Shown here piece after piece: positions 54,079-63,767 of a stretch of 64,000 bases of DNA. Origin of the DNA: Saprospiraceae bacterium. Its GTDB lineage: Bacteria; Bacteroidota; Bacteroidia; Chitinophagales; Saprospiraceae. The notes under the pieces were generated by a model. That model saw only the letters and a list, made by a program, of their open reading frames with translations, searched no databases and was not told where the DNA came from. Location of the stretch: positions 1-64,000 of the forward strand of contig JADLHT010000014.1 in NCBI GenBank assembly GCA_020848695.1, written 5' to 3'. Made by a program: the position numbers and the translations under genes. Positions within the stretch are counted from its first letter, which is position 1. Every line of letters begins with the position of its first letter.

Positions 54079-54689
54079 CACAAATACAAGCATAGTTTAC
54101 TCTTACATTAATTTCTGCATTGAAACATGGAGTTCCTCCTGATGAACAAGAGCCACCGTAACTTTGTAGAAATACTTGATAACTATAAACACCTGCCTTA
54201 ACAGTAGAACTATTATAACAATAGGGCCTAGCGTTATAAACTTTATTTCTAATATCATCCAGTATGTCATTTTGTAAAGTTACATCAGTATAGTTGTGAA
54301 TGGATCCAGCAGATGTTCCATTACATGTATACGTTATACAATCTTCATCTAAACAATAAAAAAAAAGGATTAACATCAAAAGGATCAAGAGAACTAAGGG
54401 CTATTACAGTTTCAGTTGTACAGCAAGGAGATGGATTACAATCCCAACTTCTGGCTGGACATTTATTTAGTTGATTGTTTAGTTCCGTTATAAAAGCCGA
54501 TATAAATCCGCTAATGTTTACATAAGAACAAGGATCCATATCAGCTTGGGTACAGGATAAAAATGACTCTGGCTCGTTGATCAGATTGCCTAATTCTTTG
54601 CTATCCGAATCGGAACTGATCTGAGCATTCATTGAAGCACAAAAGAAGTAGAAAGTGATGATTAAAATAATCGGTGATGTTCTCAACAA
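54062..54689 (-). pseudogene. Frameshifted small secreted Cys-rich protein gene
   Basis: Two overlapping track ORFs (54345-54689 and 54062-54388) form one protein if a single base is removed from the 9-A tract at 54358-54366: eight As restore the frame from SSLDPFDVNPF into YCLDEDCITYTC. The joined product has about 205 residues with a signal peptide (PIILIITFYFFCASMNAQ) and about 16 Cys, in a beta-rich sequence of no known family. Its stop lies just inside the start of the next broken gene, so the two were an operon. Either a real frameshift, a slippage-switched gene in its off state, or a sequencing error. Confidence 0.75.
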
Positions 54690-55061
54690 CTTTGTATAAT
54701 TTTTAATACTTAAGTTGTCTGTTGTTTGTTGTTTTTCATATTAAAAGGTGTTTAATATATTAAGAGCATTTGCTAACTTAGCAGATATTTAGTTCTTTAC
54801 TTACCATTTATTTATTATTAACCTGGCATTAACAAATCAAAAAGACATATAATTCATCGATTATGAGAATCATTCAGGTTCATTCTAAATCTGATTAACT
54901 TAGTGAATAAACTTACTCCTTCATTCTTGCTATTCTCACCGTTAATAGCTAAAAAATTTATCCTCTGAATTAGTTTGGATATATCAATCATGGTTTTTGA
55001 ACTTTTTTGTACTAAATTCCCTTAATGTAGTCATAATTTCATTTTTAACTAACTTTGGGTC
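54690..55061. other. Divergent intergenic region
   Basis: About 370 bases between the broken minus-strand gene and panD. The part next to 54689 contains a degenerate TTGTCTGTTGTTTGTTG run, loosely like the TTGACTG repeat at 4212-4302 but imperfect. A -7-like element for panD lies at the right end. Nothing else was recognised. Confidence 0.4.
55050..55057 (+). promoter_or_regulatory. Candidate -7 element of panD (TAACTTTG)
   Basis: TAACTTTG fits TAnnTTTG but ends only 4 bases before the panD ATG. If real, transcription would start at or next to the start codon, giving a leaderless mRNA. No TTG at -33 spacing was found, so this may be chance. Confidence 0.3.
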
Positions 55062-55415
55062 ATGTTATTACAGTTTTTTAAATCTAAAATTCATAGGGCT
55101 ACTGTTACACAAGCCAACTTACATTATGTTGGTAGTATAACCATTGATGAAGAACTTATGGATGCTGCAAATCTTTATGAAGGGGAAAAGGTTCAAATTG
55201 TCAATAACAATAACGGTGAGCGCTTCGAAACCTATGTAATTAAAGGAGAGAAAGGATCTCAAATGATCTGCCTGAATGGCGCTGCAGCGAGAAAAGCTGA
55301 AGTCGGCGATATCATCATTATTATATCTTATGCAATTATGACACCTGAGGAAGCTAAATCTTTCAGCCCTATTTCAGTTTTTGTTGACGAAAACAACAAG
55401 ATTAAAAACCTTTAA
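55062..55415 (+). CDS. panD: Aspartate 1-decarboxylase
   Basis: 117 residues, the full usual length. It converts L-aspartate to beta-alanine for pantothenate and CoA synthesis. The proenzyme self-cleaves between Gly and Ser in [19 protein letters not shown] to form the pyruvoyl group. Lys-9 and the [20 protein letters not shown] and [18 protein letters not shown] segments are those of the family. Cytoplasmic tetramer. The next gene begins two bases after its stop. Confidence 0.95.
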   Translation: MLLQFFKSKIHRATVTQANLHYVGSITIDEELMDAANLYEGEKVQIVNNNNGERFETYVIKGEKGSQMICLNGAAARKAEVGDIIIIISYAIMTPEEAKSFSPISVFVDENNKIKNL

Positions 55416-55417
55416 TT

Positions 55418-56461
55418 TTGTCTTCGACAATCCGGCAGCTCCTGCAATTCGTCCTTTTCCTGGCTATAGGAGTCGGTATAATGTATTGGGTATATCTTAA
55501 ACAAGATGCATCTTATCAGGCCTATTGCTTGCAGAATGGTATTTCACAAGATAACTGTAATCTGCTTGTAAAACTATGGAATGACCTCCTGAATGTTAAA
55601 CCAGTTTTTATTTTAATAATTTTTGGAGCATTTCTACTCAGCAATTATTTCCGTTCACTTCGATGGAGAATAATGTTGGAATCCATCGATTACAAAGTAG
55701 AAGGAGTTAATTCGATAGGAAGTATTTTAGTTGGCTATCTGGCAAATCTAGGACTTCCAAGAAGCGGCGAAGTTATTCGAGCCGCACTGCTTACAAGATA
55801 TGAAAAAGTACCGATAACAGTATCCGTAGGTACTGTGTTATTGGATCGTTTGATTGATCTGCTTTCTATGTGCTGTATCGTAGTTTTTACCATCCTGACT
55901 CAGTATGAAACTTTCTTGAGATTTCATCGGGATCATCTTTCAAACATTCCCATTTTTCAACAAATTATCATCCCTCTATTGTCTATTTTGTTACTTATAA
56001 TTATTTATACCACAAGAGAGAAATGGAAAAACTTTTCAATAGTTAAACAAATTATTCAAAAGTTGAAAGGATTTTTAGTTGGCTTGCTTGCCATTCGCAA
56101 AATTAGAAACAAATCAGTTTTCATATTCTACACAGTAATGATCTGGTTTTGGTTTTTTGTTATGATGTATGCTTCCCTCCAATCTTTTGCTCCAACTGCA
56201 CATTTAAGCATTTCAACAGCTTTGGTTATCTACGTTTTTGGCTCAATGGGAATGCTGGTACCAACTCCCGGTGGCATGGGTTCATATCATTTTTTAGTTA
56301 TTCTCGCTCTTTCTTATTTTGAAATTCAGGAAGTCGAAGCTTTTTCTTTTGCAAATATTTCATTCTTTGCGGCACAATTTGCCAACAATATTGTTTTAGG
56401 TATAGGAGCCATGCTTGTTTTGTATTTTTACAATAGAAAGAAACCTATTCAAAACCATTGA
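55418..56461 (+). CDS. UPF0104/YbhN-family membrane protein (lysylphosphatidylglycerol synthase TM region)
   Basis: 347 residues with about eight membrane segments (LLQFVLFLAIGVGIMYWVY, VFILIIFGAFLLSNYF, IIIPLLSILLLIIIYT, and others). Family markers are LRSLRWRIMLES-like FRSLRWRIML, NLGLPRSGEVIRAALL and MGMLVPTPGGMGSYHF. The domain is that of the membrane part of MprF, but the catalytic C-terminal domain is absent, so a lipid flippase or transporter role is inferred. The start is a TTG at 55418; the first internal ATG would cut the first membrane helix. Confidence 0.82.
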   Translation: MSSTIRQLLQFVLFLAIGVGIMYWVYLKQDASYQAYCLQNGISQDNCNLLVKLWNDLLNVKPVFILIIFGAFLLSNYFRSLRWRIMLESIDYKVEGVNSIGSILVGYLANLGLPRSGEVIRAALLTRYEKVPITVSVGTVLLDRLIDLLSMCCIVVFTILTQYETFLRFHRDHLSNIPIFQQIIIPLLSILLLIIIYTTREKWKNFSIVKQIIQKLKGFLVGLLAIRKIRNKSVFIFYTVMIWFWFFVMMYASLQSFAPTAHLSISTALVIYVFGSMGMLVPTPGGMGSYHFLVILALSYFEIQEVEAFSFANISFFAAQFANNIVLGIGAMLVLYFYNRKKPIQNH

Positions 56462-56465
56462 GAAT

Positions 56466-57260
56466 ATGAATCTACAGCTAAAAGAAATTATACAATATCT
56501 TGAAGAGATTGCGCCACTTCCTCTTCAGGAACCGTATGACAATTCAGGACTTATCTGCGGTAATGCTGAGTGGATGATTGATTCTGCAATTATCTCTCTG
56601 GATGCAACTGAAGCTGTAATTGATGAAGCGATTCGTACTAAAGCGAATCTTGTAATTAGCCATCACCCAATTATTTTCAAAGGATTGAAGACCATTCAGG
56701 GCACTCATTATGTAGAGCGTGCAATCATAAAAGCCATTAAAAACGATATAGCTCTTTATTCTATTCATACCAATTTGGATAATGTATTATCTAACGGAGT
56801 AAATCAGCAGATTGCACGAAGAATAGGATTGAAGAACTATCGTATTCTGCTTCCAAAATCTATTTCATCTCCCGAAACAGGTGCAGGATTGATAGGAGAA
56901 TTCGAAAACCCAATTGAAATATCTTCCTTCCTGGAATTAATAAAATCTCGCTTTCATAGCCCGGTATTAAAGCATACAGAATTGTTGAAAACTTCTGTTA
57001 GAAAGCTTGCGCTTTGTGGAGGATCTGGTTCGTTTTTAACATCGGCAGCCATACGGGAAGGTGCAGATGTTTATCTTAGTGCAGATTTTAAGTATCATGA
57101 ATTTTTTGAAGCGAATAATCAAATTGTTCTTATCGATATGGGACATTATGAGAGCGAGCAATATACAACAGAACTTTTATTTGAGCTGATTTCTGAAAAA
57201 TATCCTAATTTTGCAGCCCACTGTACAAAAACGGTTACAAATCCTGTACAATATTTCTAA
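56466..57260 (+). CDS. Nif3-like dinuclear metal centre protein
   Basis: 264 residues from ATG 56466, 4 bases after the previous stop; the track start lies inside the previous gene. NIF3/YbgI family: LPLQEPYDNSGLICGN, LVISHHPIIFKGLK with the metal-binding His pair, SIHTNLDNV, and the C-terminal LIDMGHYESEQYT. The fold binds two metal ions in a toroidal hexamer; GTP cyclohydrolase-like activity has been proposed for some members. It lacks the ~100-residue central insertion seen in longer members. It precedes the zinc-ribbon gene by 3 bases, a pairing common in Bacteroidota. Confidence 0.9.
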   Translation: MNLQLKEIIQYLEEIAPLPLQEPYDNSGLICGNAEWMIDSAIISLDATEAVIDEAIRTKANLVISHHPIIFKGLKTIQGTHYVERAIIKAIKNDIALYSIHTNLDNVLSNGVNQQIARRIGLKNYRILLPKSISSPETGAGLIGEFENPIEISSFLELIKSRFHSPVLKHTELLKTSVRKLALCGGSGSFLTSAAIREGADVYLSADFKYHEFFEANNQIVLIDMGHYESEQYTTELLFELISEKYPNFAAHCTKTVTNPVQYF

Positions 57261-57263
57261 AAT

Positions 57264-58022
57264 ATGGCAAAAACAACAGTAGAAACAGAAATCCCTATCT
57301 CCGTCAAGTTGAAGCAATTATTTGAATTGCAACTTATTGATTCTGAAATAGATAAGATCAAAGTACTAAAAGGAGAATTGCCCATGATCGTAAGCGATTT
57401 GGAGGACGAAATCAGCGGATTAACAATTCGTCAAAATAAGTTATTAGCCGGAGTTTCAGATCTTGAAAAAGAGATTGGAAACTTTAAAACATCAGCCAAA
57501 ACGTCTGAAGATACAATAAAGAAATATGAAAAACAGCTTGATGGGGTTAAAAATAATCGGGAGTACGATGCATTAACAAAAGAAATAAATATGCAACGTC
57601 TTGAAATTCAGCTACTTGATAAAAGAAAGAAAGATGTTGATGAGCAGATTAAAATAAAGAAACAAAATCTTGACGGATTAAAGGATCGTTTAAAATCAAA
57701 GCAGGCTGAAATGGAAGAGAAAAAAGCTGAGCTTGAGAAGATTATAGAAAAAACAGATAAAGAAGAGAATACCTTAAAAAATAAATCCGATAAAGGTCGT
57801 AAGAAAATTGAATCAAGACTTCTCCATGCCTATGACACGATTAGAAAAAGATATAGAAATGGTCTTGCAGTTGTTACCGTCAAAAGAAATGCTTGCGGCG
57901 GATGCTTTAATCAAATACCTCCTCAGGTACAATTAGAGATCGGCTTGAATAAAAAGATTATTGCCTGTGAACATTGTGGTCGGGTTCTTGTAGATGAATT
58001 GATTCTTTCCGTAGAAGATTAA
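57264..58022 (+). CDS. Coiled-coil protein with C4 zinc ribbon
   Basis: 252 residues. Residues ~10-190 are a long antiparallel coiled coil rich in Lys and Glu (for example KKYEKQLDGVKNNREYDALT). The end is a zinc ribbon with two CxxC pairs: NACGGCFNQIPPQVQLEI and IIACEHCGRVLVDE. This is the CdsZ/HP0958-like family; some members bind RNA or assist flagellar or secretion gene expression, but the general role is unclear. Lies directly behind the Nif3 gene. Confidence 0.88.
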   Translation: MAKTTVETEIPISVKLKQLFELQLIDSEIDKIKVLKGELPMIVSDLEDEISGLTIRQNKLLAGVSDLEKEIGNFKTSAKTSEDTIKKYEKQLDGVKNNREYDALTKEINMQRLEIQLLDKRKKDVDEQIKIKKQNLDGLKDRLKSKQAEMEEKKAELEKIIEKTDKEENTLKNKSDKGRKKIESRLLHAYDTIRKRYRNGLAVVTVKRNACGGCFNQIPPQVQLEIGLNKKIIACEHCGRVLVDELILSVED

Positions 58023-58047
58023 ATTTTCTACTTTAAGAATAAAGACC

Positions 58048-58077
58048 TCGATTACAAATAAATCATCGACTTTTTTT
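58048..58077 (+). terminator. Weak candidate intrinsic terminator
   Basis: TCGATTA and TCATCGA can pair with one mismatch across an 8-base loop and are followed one base later by seven Ts. It lies 26 bases after the zinc-ribbon gene stop. The stem is short and AT-rich, so the call is tentative. Confidence 0.35.
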
Positions 58078-58186
58078 AGTAGAGCCAAACGAGTTGGTCG
58101 AAAGCGGAAATCAATAGCATTTGGTTCATAATCAAGAAATTTGGTTTTATACAAAATCAAGAATTCGCCTAAATATTTCATTTTCC

Positions 58187-58194
58187 TATTTTTG
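58187..58194 (+). promoter_or_regulatory. Candidate -7 element (TATTTTTG)
   Basis: TATTTTTG matches TAnnTTTG and ends 26 bases before the ATG at 58221. No TTG at the right distance for -33 was seen, so confidence is moderate to low. Confidence 0.4.
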
Positions 58195-58220
58195 TAATTA
58201 TTATTTACAAAAGCTTTGAT

Positions 58221-58829
58221 ATGAATCAATTTAAGAGATATCGTGGTGAGCCAGTGAGATTGTACGATCTTATGGATTCATTTATAGTGATATGTCCAAA
58301 ATGTAATGGCAAGGCAGAAGTCAGTATCCCCCATCAGTTTGATTATAAGCATGGAATATTAAAGTGCACAGATTGTCATTTCTCAGAAAAAGCAATAGAT
58401 AAAATATATTACAAATTGTCCGGAAAGGTAAACTGCATAAATTGTAGAACATTTCTAAATATATCTGAATTAGCAGAATTTAAAAGTATTCCATCCTATG
58501 TTAATATCTCTTGTAACAGTTGTAATATTATTAATAAAGTAAGCGGAGAATGGGAGCCATTTCAAAAGAAATACAATAATTCAGGAATTATTGATCCGGT
58601 GTTTGGATTACAATTGTGGTATCAGGAACAAGTTAAAAATCATGTCCTTTGGGCATATAATGCTAAACACCTGTCAGAAATAAAAAATTATGTTGAATCA
58701 ACATTAAGAGAGCGGTCAACGGATATTTTTAAAATGACAATGGTAGAGAAGCTTCCCAATTTTATTAAGCTCTCTAAAAACCGAACAGAGGTCCTAAATG
58801 CAATTGAGAGAATGGAAGCAGCTAAATAA
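58221..58829 (+). CDS. Hypothetical protein with two zinc-ribbon-like Cys sets
   Basis: 202 residues, soluble. The first set is VICPKCNGKAEV with LKCTDCHF; the second is NCINCRTFLNI with ISCNSCNIIN, each CxxC...CxxC as in treble-clef or ribbon folds. The C-terminal half has LQLWYQEQVKNHVLWAYN and a helical tail. The layout resembles replication-restart or TFIIB-like ribbon proteins only superficially, and no function is assigned. Confidence 0.7.
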   Translation: MNQFKRYRGEPVRLYDLMDSFIVICPKCNGKAEVSIPHQFDYKHGILKCTDCHFSEKAIDKIYYKLSGKVNCINCRTFLNISELAEFKSIPSYVNISCNSCNIINKVSGEWEPFQKKYNNSGIIDPVFGLQLWYQEQVKNHVLWAYNAKHLSEIKNYVESTLRERSTDIFKMTMVEKLPNFIKLSKNRTEVLNAIERMEAAK

Positions 58830-58960
58830 ATTTAAGTTACTCAACTATATTGAAATAGGTAATTTTGAGACGTTAATAATTTGAGCCGTGGTTAAGTACT
58901 GAAGATCATATTATTAAAGTAATAAAAATTAATAATATTGCTAAATCTACAGAATAGAAT

Positions 58961-59269
58961 ATGACTAAGGAGCAAGAATTATATATCGAAATCGGAAAAA
59001 AATTTGAAAGTTCTGAGCAAAGTCAAATGTTTGGAAAACCTTGTTTCAAAATTAGAGGGAAAGCTTTTATTAGTTTTTTCCAGAATGCTATGGTATTCAA
59101 ATTATCCGGGACAGTTCACACCGAAGCATTACACTTAAATGGTTCACAATTGTTTGATCCATCTGGAAAAAACAGACCCATGAAAGAATGGATTCAGATT
59201 CCATTTCAACACAAAGACAGCTGGTATAAGTTTGCAAAAGAAGCTTTAACCTATGTATCGGCAAAGTAA
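58961..59269 (+). CDS. TfoX/YjbR-like small protein
   Basis: 102 residues. The pattern SEQSQMFGKPCFKIRGKAFISFFQNAMVFKL resembles the N-terminal domain of TfoX/Sxy and MmcQ/YjbR proteins, in which a MFGxPCF segment and alternating strands form a small alpha/beta fold. The WIQIPFQHKDSWYKFAKEAL end fits as well. Role unknown. It stands alone between the zinc-ribbon gene and ligA. Confidence 0.65.
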   Translation: MTKEQELYIEIGKKFESSEQSQMFGKPCFKIRGKAFISFFQNAMVFKLSGTVHTEALHLNGSQLFDPSGKNRPMKEWIQIPFQHKDSWYKFAKEALTYVSAK

Positions 59270-59415
59270 AGATCACTTCTTATTTTATCTGATGGGTTGA
59301 ATATGCATTCTCAATAAGTGAAAGGATTTTAATATCAGTAGAAAATTTAATTTTCAAACTAACCATTGAGATTTGTTCCTTTGAGTACCGTAGAATTTAA
59401 ATTGCTATAAGTTCT

Positions 59416-59423
59416 TACTTTTG
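59416..59423 (+). promoter_or_regulatory. Candidate -7 element of ligA (TACTTTTG)
   Basis: TACTTTTG fits TAnnTTTG and ends 17 bases before the ligA start codon at 59441. The -33 TTG is not clear. Confidence 0.4.
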
Positions 59424-59440
59424 TCAATTTATTCTGATCC

Positions 59441-61564
59441 ATGAAGACTGAACTTTTTAAAGAGATAAGTAGAATTAGAGAATTTCAAAAAAAATTTCTC
59501 AATCAGAATGTGTTGGCAACTGAGGAAGAACTTAGATTACTAAGTGATATCATCCGATATCATGAGTATAAGTATTATGTGGAAAACGATCCACAGATTT
59601 CAGACTTTGAATATGATCAATTATACAAATTACTTCAACGTACTGAGCAATCTAATCCTAATTGGATAAAACCGGATTCTCCAACACAGCGAATATCAAG
59701 TGATCTGATTAATTCATTGGAATCGGTAGAACATCTTAGTCCAATGTTGTCCCTGGACAATACATATAGTGAAGAGGATCTTCTAGAGTTTGATAAAAGA
59801 ATCAAGAAGCTCTGCTCTATACCCGAAGCGGAAAATATTGAATACCTGGTTGAACCAAAGTTCGATGGTGGTTCTATTGCTGTTGTTTTTGAGAATAATC
59901 AACTAATTCGTGCAGCAACTCGTGGAGATGGTCTGAAAGGAGAAGAGATGACTTTGAATGCAAGAACCATAAGGTCACTTCCATTAAGTGCTGATTTTAG
60001 TTCATCAGGAATTGTTAAAGCAGAATTAAGAGGTGAAGCATTAATCAGAAAAGACTTTTTTGAAGAAATTAATAAAGCGAGAGAAACGGAAGGATTGCCT
60101 TTGCTTGCAAATCCCAGGAATGCAGCAACAGGGGTTCTTCGAGTTAAAGATCCGGTCGAAACTTCCGCCAGAAAACTAGATTTATTTATTTTTCAATTGG
60201 GCTATGCAATTGATAAAAACGGATTGGATAAGATTGTTGAATATAAAACACAATCAAATTGTATCGATCTGTTGCAAACCTTAGGATTTAAAGTTCCAAG
60301 CGTAGAGAAGAAAGTTTGCAAGAATATCCAGGAAGCCTTTAATTTTATTAAGAGTTGGGCAGAAAAAAGAGATCATTATGCCTATGAACTTGATGGTATG
60401 GTTATCAAGTTGAATGATCTGGCACTACAAGAAATCTGTGGTTATACTTCTCATCATCCGAGATGGGCAGTTGCCTATAAGTTTCAGGCCAAGCAAGCTA
60501 CATCTAAATTATTGAATGTTGAATTTCAAGTTGGTAAAGTTGGTTCAATTACACCGGTAGCCAAAATTGAAGTTGTACAACTCGCTGGTGTTAATGTTAG
60601 CTCTATTTCCTTACATAATGAAGACTTTATTAGGAGCAAAGACATTTGGTTAGGTGATACAATTTTAGTTGAAAGAGCAGGGGATGTTATTCCTTACATT
60701 GTTAAGTCTTTTCCGGAGCAAAGACCAAAGAATGCAAGAAGGATTGAGTTTCCAAGAAATTGTCCATCGTGTAATTCCGTTTTGAGAAGAGAAGAAGATA
60801 ATGCAGTATGGCTTTGTCATAACTCACATTGTCCTGCACAACAAATACAAAAACTCATTCATCACGTTTCTAAAGATGCAATGGATATTGACGGATTAGG
60901 TCCTGCATTGATAGAAAGATTCTTTGAATTGGGATTAATTAAAGATATGTCGGACATCTATCAACTGGATTATAGTAGAATTTCACAATTGGAAGGAATG
61001 GGTGAAAAATCTGCTGAGAAATTGAAAATCTCAGTGGATAAAGCAAAGAAAAATCCAATTCATCGATTGTTGCATGGATTGTGTATTCATCATCTTGGTA
61101 AAAAAATCAGCAAACTCATTGCTGAACAGCTCGACTTTATTCCTAATCTGCAAAACTGGACCCTTGAAAATTTCACAAGAATAAAAGATGTAGGCCCTGT
61201 TGTTGGAGAGAATATTATCGAGTTCTTTTCTGATCGAGAAAATATTAAAATGATCGAAAGAATGGAAGAGTACGGTGTAAATCTTCACCAAACTGAAGAA
61301 GATATACCCAAACAAGTATCACTAAATTCTATCTTTTCAGGAAAAACAATCCTATTTACCGGTACATTAACACAAATGGGACGAAAGGAAGCAGAGAAAC
61401 TGGCAGAGAAGAATGGCGCAAAGGTTTTATCCGCGGTCAGCGGTGCATTAAATGTTCTCGTTGTCGGAGAAGATGCAGGAAGCAAATTAGCTAAAGCTGA
61501 GAAATTGGGAACGGTTCAAATCTTGAATGAAAAAGAGTTTTTAACGCTCATCAATAGAGCCTAG
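59441..61564 (+). CDS. ligA: NAD-dependent DNA ligase LigA
   Basis: 707 residues, slightly longer than the usual ~670. Domains in order: Ia NMN-binding (YHEYKYYVENDPQISDFEYD), adenylation with active-site Lys in VEPKFDGGSIAVV, OB fold, a four-Cys zinc finger (CPSCNSVLRREEDNAVWLC then CPAQ), helix-hairpin-helix repeats (IDGLGPALIERFFELGLI, LEGMGEKSAEKL, IKDVGPVVGENI) and a C-terminal BRCT domain (ILFTGTLTQMGRKEAEKLAE). The KFDG form of the motif KxDG differs by one residue from the common KLDG but keeps the nucleophile. It seals nicks in DNA during replication and repair. Confidence 0.97.
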   Translation: MKTELFKEISRIREFQKKFLNQNVLATEEELRLLSDIIRYHEYKYYVENDPQISDFEYDQLYKLLQRTEQSNPNWIKPDSPTQRISSDLINSLESVEHLSPMLSLDNTYSEEDLLEFDKRIKKLCSIPEAENIEYLVEPKFDGGSIAVVFENNQLIRAATRGDGLKGEEMTLNARTIRSLPLSADFSSSGIVKAELRGEALIRKDFFEEINKARETEGLPLLANPRNAATGVLRVKDPVETSARKLDLFIFQLGYAIDKNGLDKIVEYKTQSNCIDLLQTLGFKVPSVEKKVCKNIQEAFNFIKSWAEKRDHYAYELDGMVIKLNDLALQEICGYTSHHPRWAVAYKFQAKQATSKLLNVEFQVGKVGSITPVAKIEVVQLAGVNVSSISLHNEDFIRSKDIWLGDTILVERAGDVIPYIVKSFPEQRPKNARRIEFPRNCPSCNSVLRREEDNAVWLCHNSHCPAQQIQKLIHHVSKDAMDIDGLGPALIERFFELGLIKDMSDIYQLDYSRISQLEGMGEKSAEKLKISVDKAKKNPIHRLLHGLCIHHLGKKISKLIAEQLDFIPNLQNWTLENFTRIKDVGPVVGENIIEFFSDRENIKMIERMEEYGVNLHQTEEDIPKQVSLNSIFSGKTILFTGTLTQMGRKEAEKLAEKNGAKVLSAVSGALNVLVVGEDAGSKLAKAEKLGTVQILNEKEFLTLINRA

Positions 61565-61624
61565 ATAAAAAATGTATTATTTAGAATTGAAAGTCTTATA
61601 ATTTCAACTAACTTCGTAACTATA

Positions 61625-62851
61625 ATGAGAAGTTCAATGAAGTATTTAACTGTGCAATTGATGCTGTGTTTTATAATGAATTGCTTTGTTCAAGCACAAT
61701 CCTGGAGTGTAATTCACAATTTTATTCCTCAGCAGACCTTGCACAAAGTAAGATTTCGAAATTCTGAATTTGGCATATCCGTAGGTACACTCTACAATAG
61801 TTCTACAAAAAATATTCATCGTACCATAGACGGCGGAAGAACATGGACAGATATAAGCAGTGGATATACAGCAACCCGTTTCATGGATATTTTTTTCTTG
61901 TCAGATTCGGTAGTTTATATGAGTGGTAATGAAGGACTTATCCTTCGTTCCTATAACGGAGGATTGAATTGGGAGACTTTAAATACCGGAACTAAAGAAC
62001 AGTTGTGGGGAGTCCATTTTACCAGTCCCAAAATTGGATTTGCCGTTGGATCGAATGGAAAAATTATTTATACGAACAATGGAGGTAATACCTGGGAAGA
62101 TAGATCCACCGGAAAGAACAATTTGTTGTATGATGTAACATTTACACCAGGTGGAACAGGCTTCGCTTCCGGTTCTAATATACTGTTGCGATCTGATGAT
62201 AGTGGGCAAAGCTGGTTTGAAGTAGTAAACTTTCCGTTTGAACGACCAGCAGATTGGATTAGAAGTATTCACTTTGTAAATGATCAGCTGGGCTTTGCCT
62301 GTGCTGATATCGGGCGTATTTATAGGACTAAAGACGGGGGTGAAAACTGGGAAAGATTGAATTCACCAACTCAGGAACCCTTATTTGAAGTGGACTTTAT
62401 CAATGAGAATCTTGGAATTATTGTAGGATTTAGCGGGACTATATTACATACCAATGACAGTGGAAATAATTGGTCAGTTGTCGAATCACCCTTGGGGCAG
62501 GAGCATAATTATTCAGCAGATTTTATTGATAACAACCATGCTTTTATCTGCACACATTTCGGATCAATATTAAGTATGAATAATTTGATACAGGTAAAAG
62601 ATCTTGATAACCATCCTTTTGAATATTCCATCTTTCCAAATCCTGTTAGTGATAGATTATATATTCGCTTTAAGGATCTCAACACTCATAGAGTGTCTAT
62701 CTACTCTTCTGGAGGAAAACAATTGCTTCAACAAAATATCTTAAAATCAGACGCCATAGTGTTGAAAGAATTCAGTCCGGGATCTTACCATTTTGTAGTT
62801 TCGGATGAGAACTCAAACAGGCTGCATTCAAGATTATTTATTAAGCATTAA
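61625..62851 (+). CDS. Secreted YCF48/BNR-repeat protein with T9SS sorting domain
   Basis: 408 residues. Signal peptide at the N-terminus (LTVQLMLCFIMNCFVQAQ). Six to seven propeller blades follow with the SxDGGxxW pattern: HRTIDGGRTWTDIS, SYNGGLNWETL, TNNGGNTWEDRS, SDDSGQSWFEV, TKDGGENWERL, TNDSGNNWSVV. This is the family of the plant photosystem II assembly factor YCF48, common in Bacteroidota as surface proteins. The sorting domain at the end reads YSIFPNPVSDRLYIRF, then GSYHFVVSD. Similar to the broken gene at 51794-54078 in architecture. Confidence 0.85.
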   Translation: MRSSMKYLTVQLMLCFIMNCFVQAQSWSVIHNFIPQQTLHKVRFRNSEFGISVGTLYNSSTKNIHRTIDGGRTWTDISSGYTATRFMDIFFLSDSVVYMSGNEGLILRSYNGGLNWETLNTGTKEQLWGVHFTSPKIGFAVGSNGKIIYTNNGGNTWEDRSTGKNNLLYDVTFTPGGTGFASGSNILLRSDDSGQSWFEVVNFPFERPADWIRSIHFVNDQLGFACADIGRIYRTKDGGENWERLNSPTQEPLFEVDFINENLGIIVGFSGTILHTNDSGNNWSVVESPLGQEHNYSADFIDNNHAFICTHFGSILSMNNLIQVKDLDNHPFEYSIFPNPVSDRLYIRFKDLNTHRVSIYSSGGKQLLQQNILKSDAIVLKEFSPGSYHFVVSDENSNRLHSRLFIKH

Positions 62852-63007
62852 TGCAATGCAATCTTATACATTCAGAATTAAGTTGCTGATTTATTAGTCA
62901 ATACTTTTTAATAAAATTTTAGGCAAAAAAACAATACAAAGGATGAGAATTTGAAGAAATTATACAGCTCTTCACGAATTCTTCTTTAATGATAAACACC
63001 AACGTTT

Positions 63008-63490
63008 CTATTCTTTCTTGCGAATACTTTTTAAAATTTCTACTGCTTCGTCTTCAGCAACATTGTCCTTATCTCCAAATGTAATTGTAGCAAAAAAATT
63101 GGTATCAGAATCCGGATCAATAAAGCCCAAAACTATAATTCTTGTGCCTTCTTTATAACCCTCTACGTAAGAGCCTTTTAATCCATTCAGTTCAATTATG
63201 TCAACATCGTCCAACTGTTCCAGTTCCAGAGATTTGGCAATATGAATTGTGTAAGCGGTAATATTGGAATGATCTACTGACGCATCACTAAATGGAAAAA
63301 TACCAAATTCCATCCCGTCGCCGTCTGCAGTAAATTCATCGGCGGTATTGGTCACTGGTTTGAAATCTGCTTTTAGTGTAAATACGATATTGTGGTGTGC
63401 CCATTCATAGTCAAAGGCTTGTTGAGTCCAGCTCTTTTGAATGATTATAAAGCTCAGTAGAGTTAGAATAATTTTACTGGGATTAGTCAT
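63008..63490 (-). CDS. Small secreted protein, function unknown
   Basis: 160 residues. Signal peptide ILTLLSFIIIQKSWTQQ, then a compact alpha/beta domain with EWAHHNIVFTLKADFKPV and IIELNGLKGSYVEGYKEGTRIIVLGFID, ending EDEAVEILKSIRKKE. No transmembrane helix after the signal, no sorting domain. It could be a periplasmic protein; the family is not recognised. Confidence 0.7.
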   Translation of the reverse strand: MTNPSKIILTLLSFIIIQKSWTQQAFDYEWAHHNIVFTLKADFKPVTNTADEFTADGDGMEFGIFPFSDASVDHSNITAYTIHIAKSLELEQLDDVDIIELNGLKGSYVEGYKEGTRIIVLGFIDPDSDTNFFATITFGDKDNVAEDEAVEILKSIRKKE

Positions 63491-63767
63491 AATTAAACTT
63501 AATTTTAAGGTTTATTGATTGAAATGTAAATTTAGATAAAAAATGAAAATTTTCTTAAATGTTCTTTAGATTCCTGATATTTTATACATTTATTAAATCA
63601 CATTATTTTATTTTGTAATTTCTCGTCAAAAAATAAATGCACGAGGAGTGAAGGAGTTTAAGCACAATACATCAAATTCATTGATTTGAGAAATCAATTT
63701 TATATTAGAGAATTTACCAAGTACTATTTCATCATTGTATTAATTTCAATGAATGAACCGTATTAGA

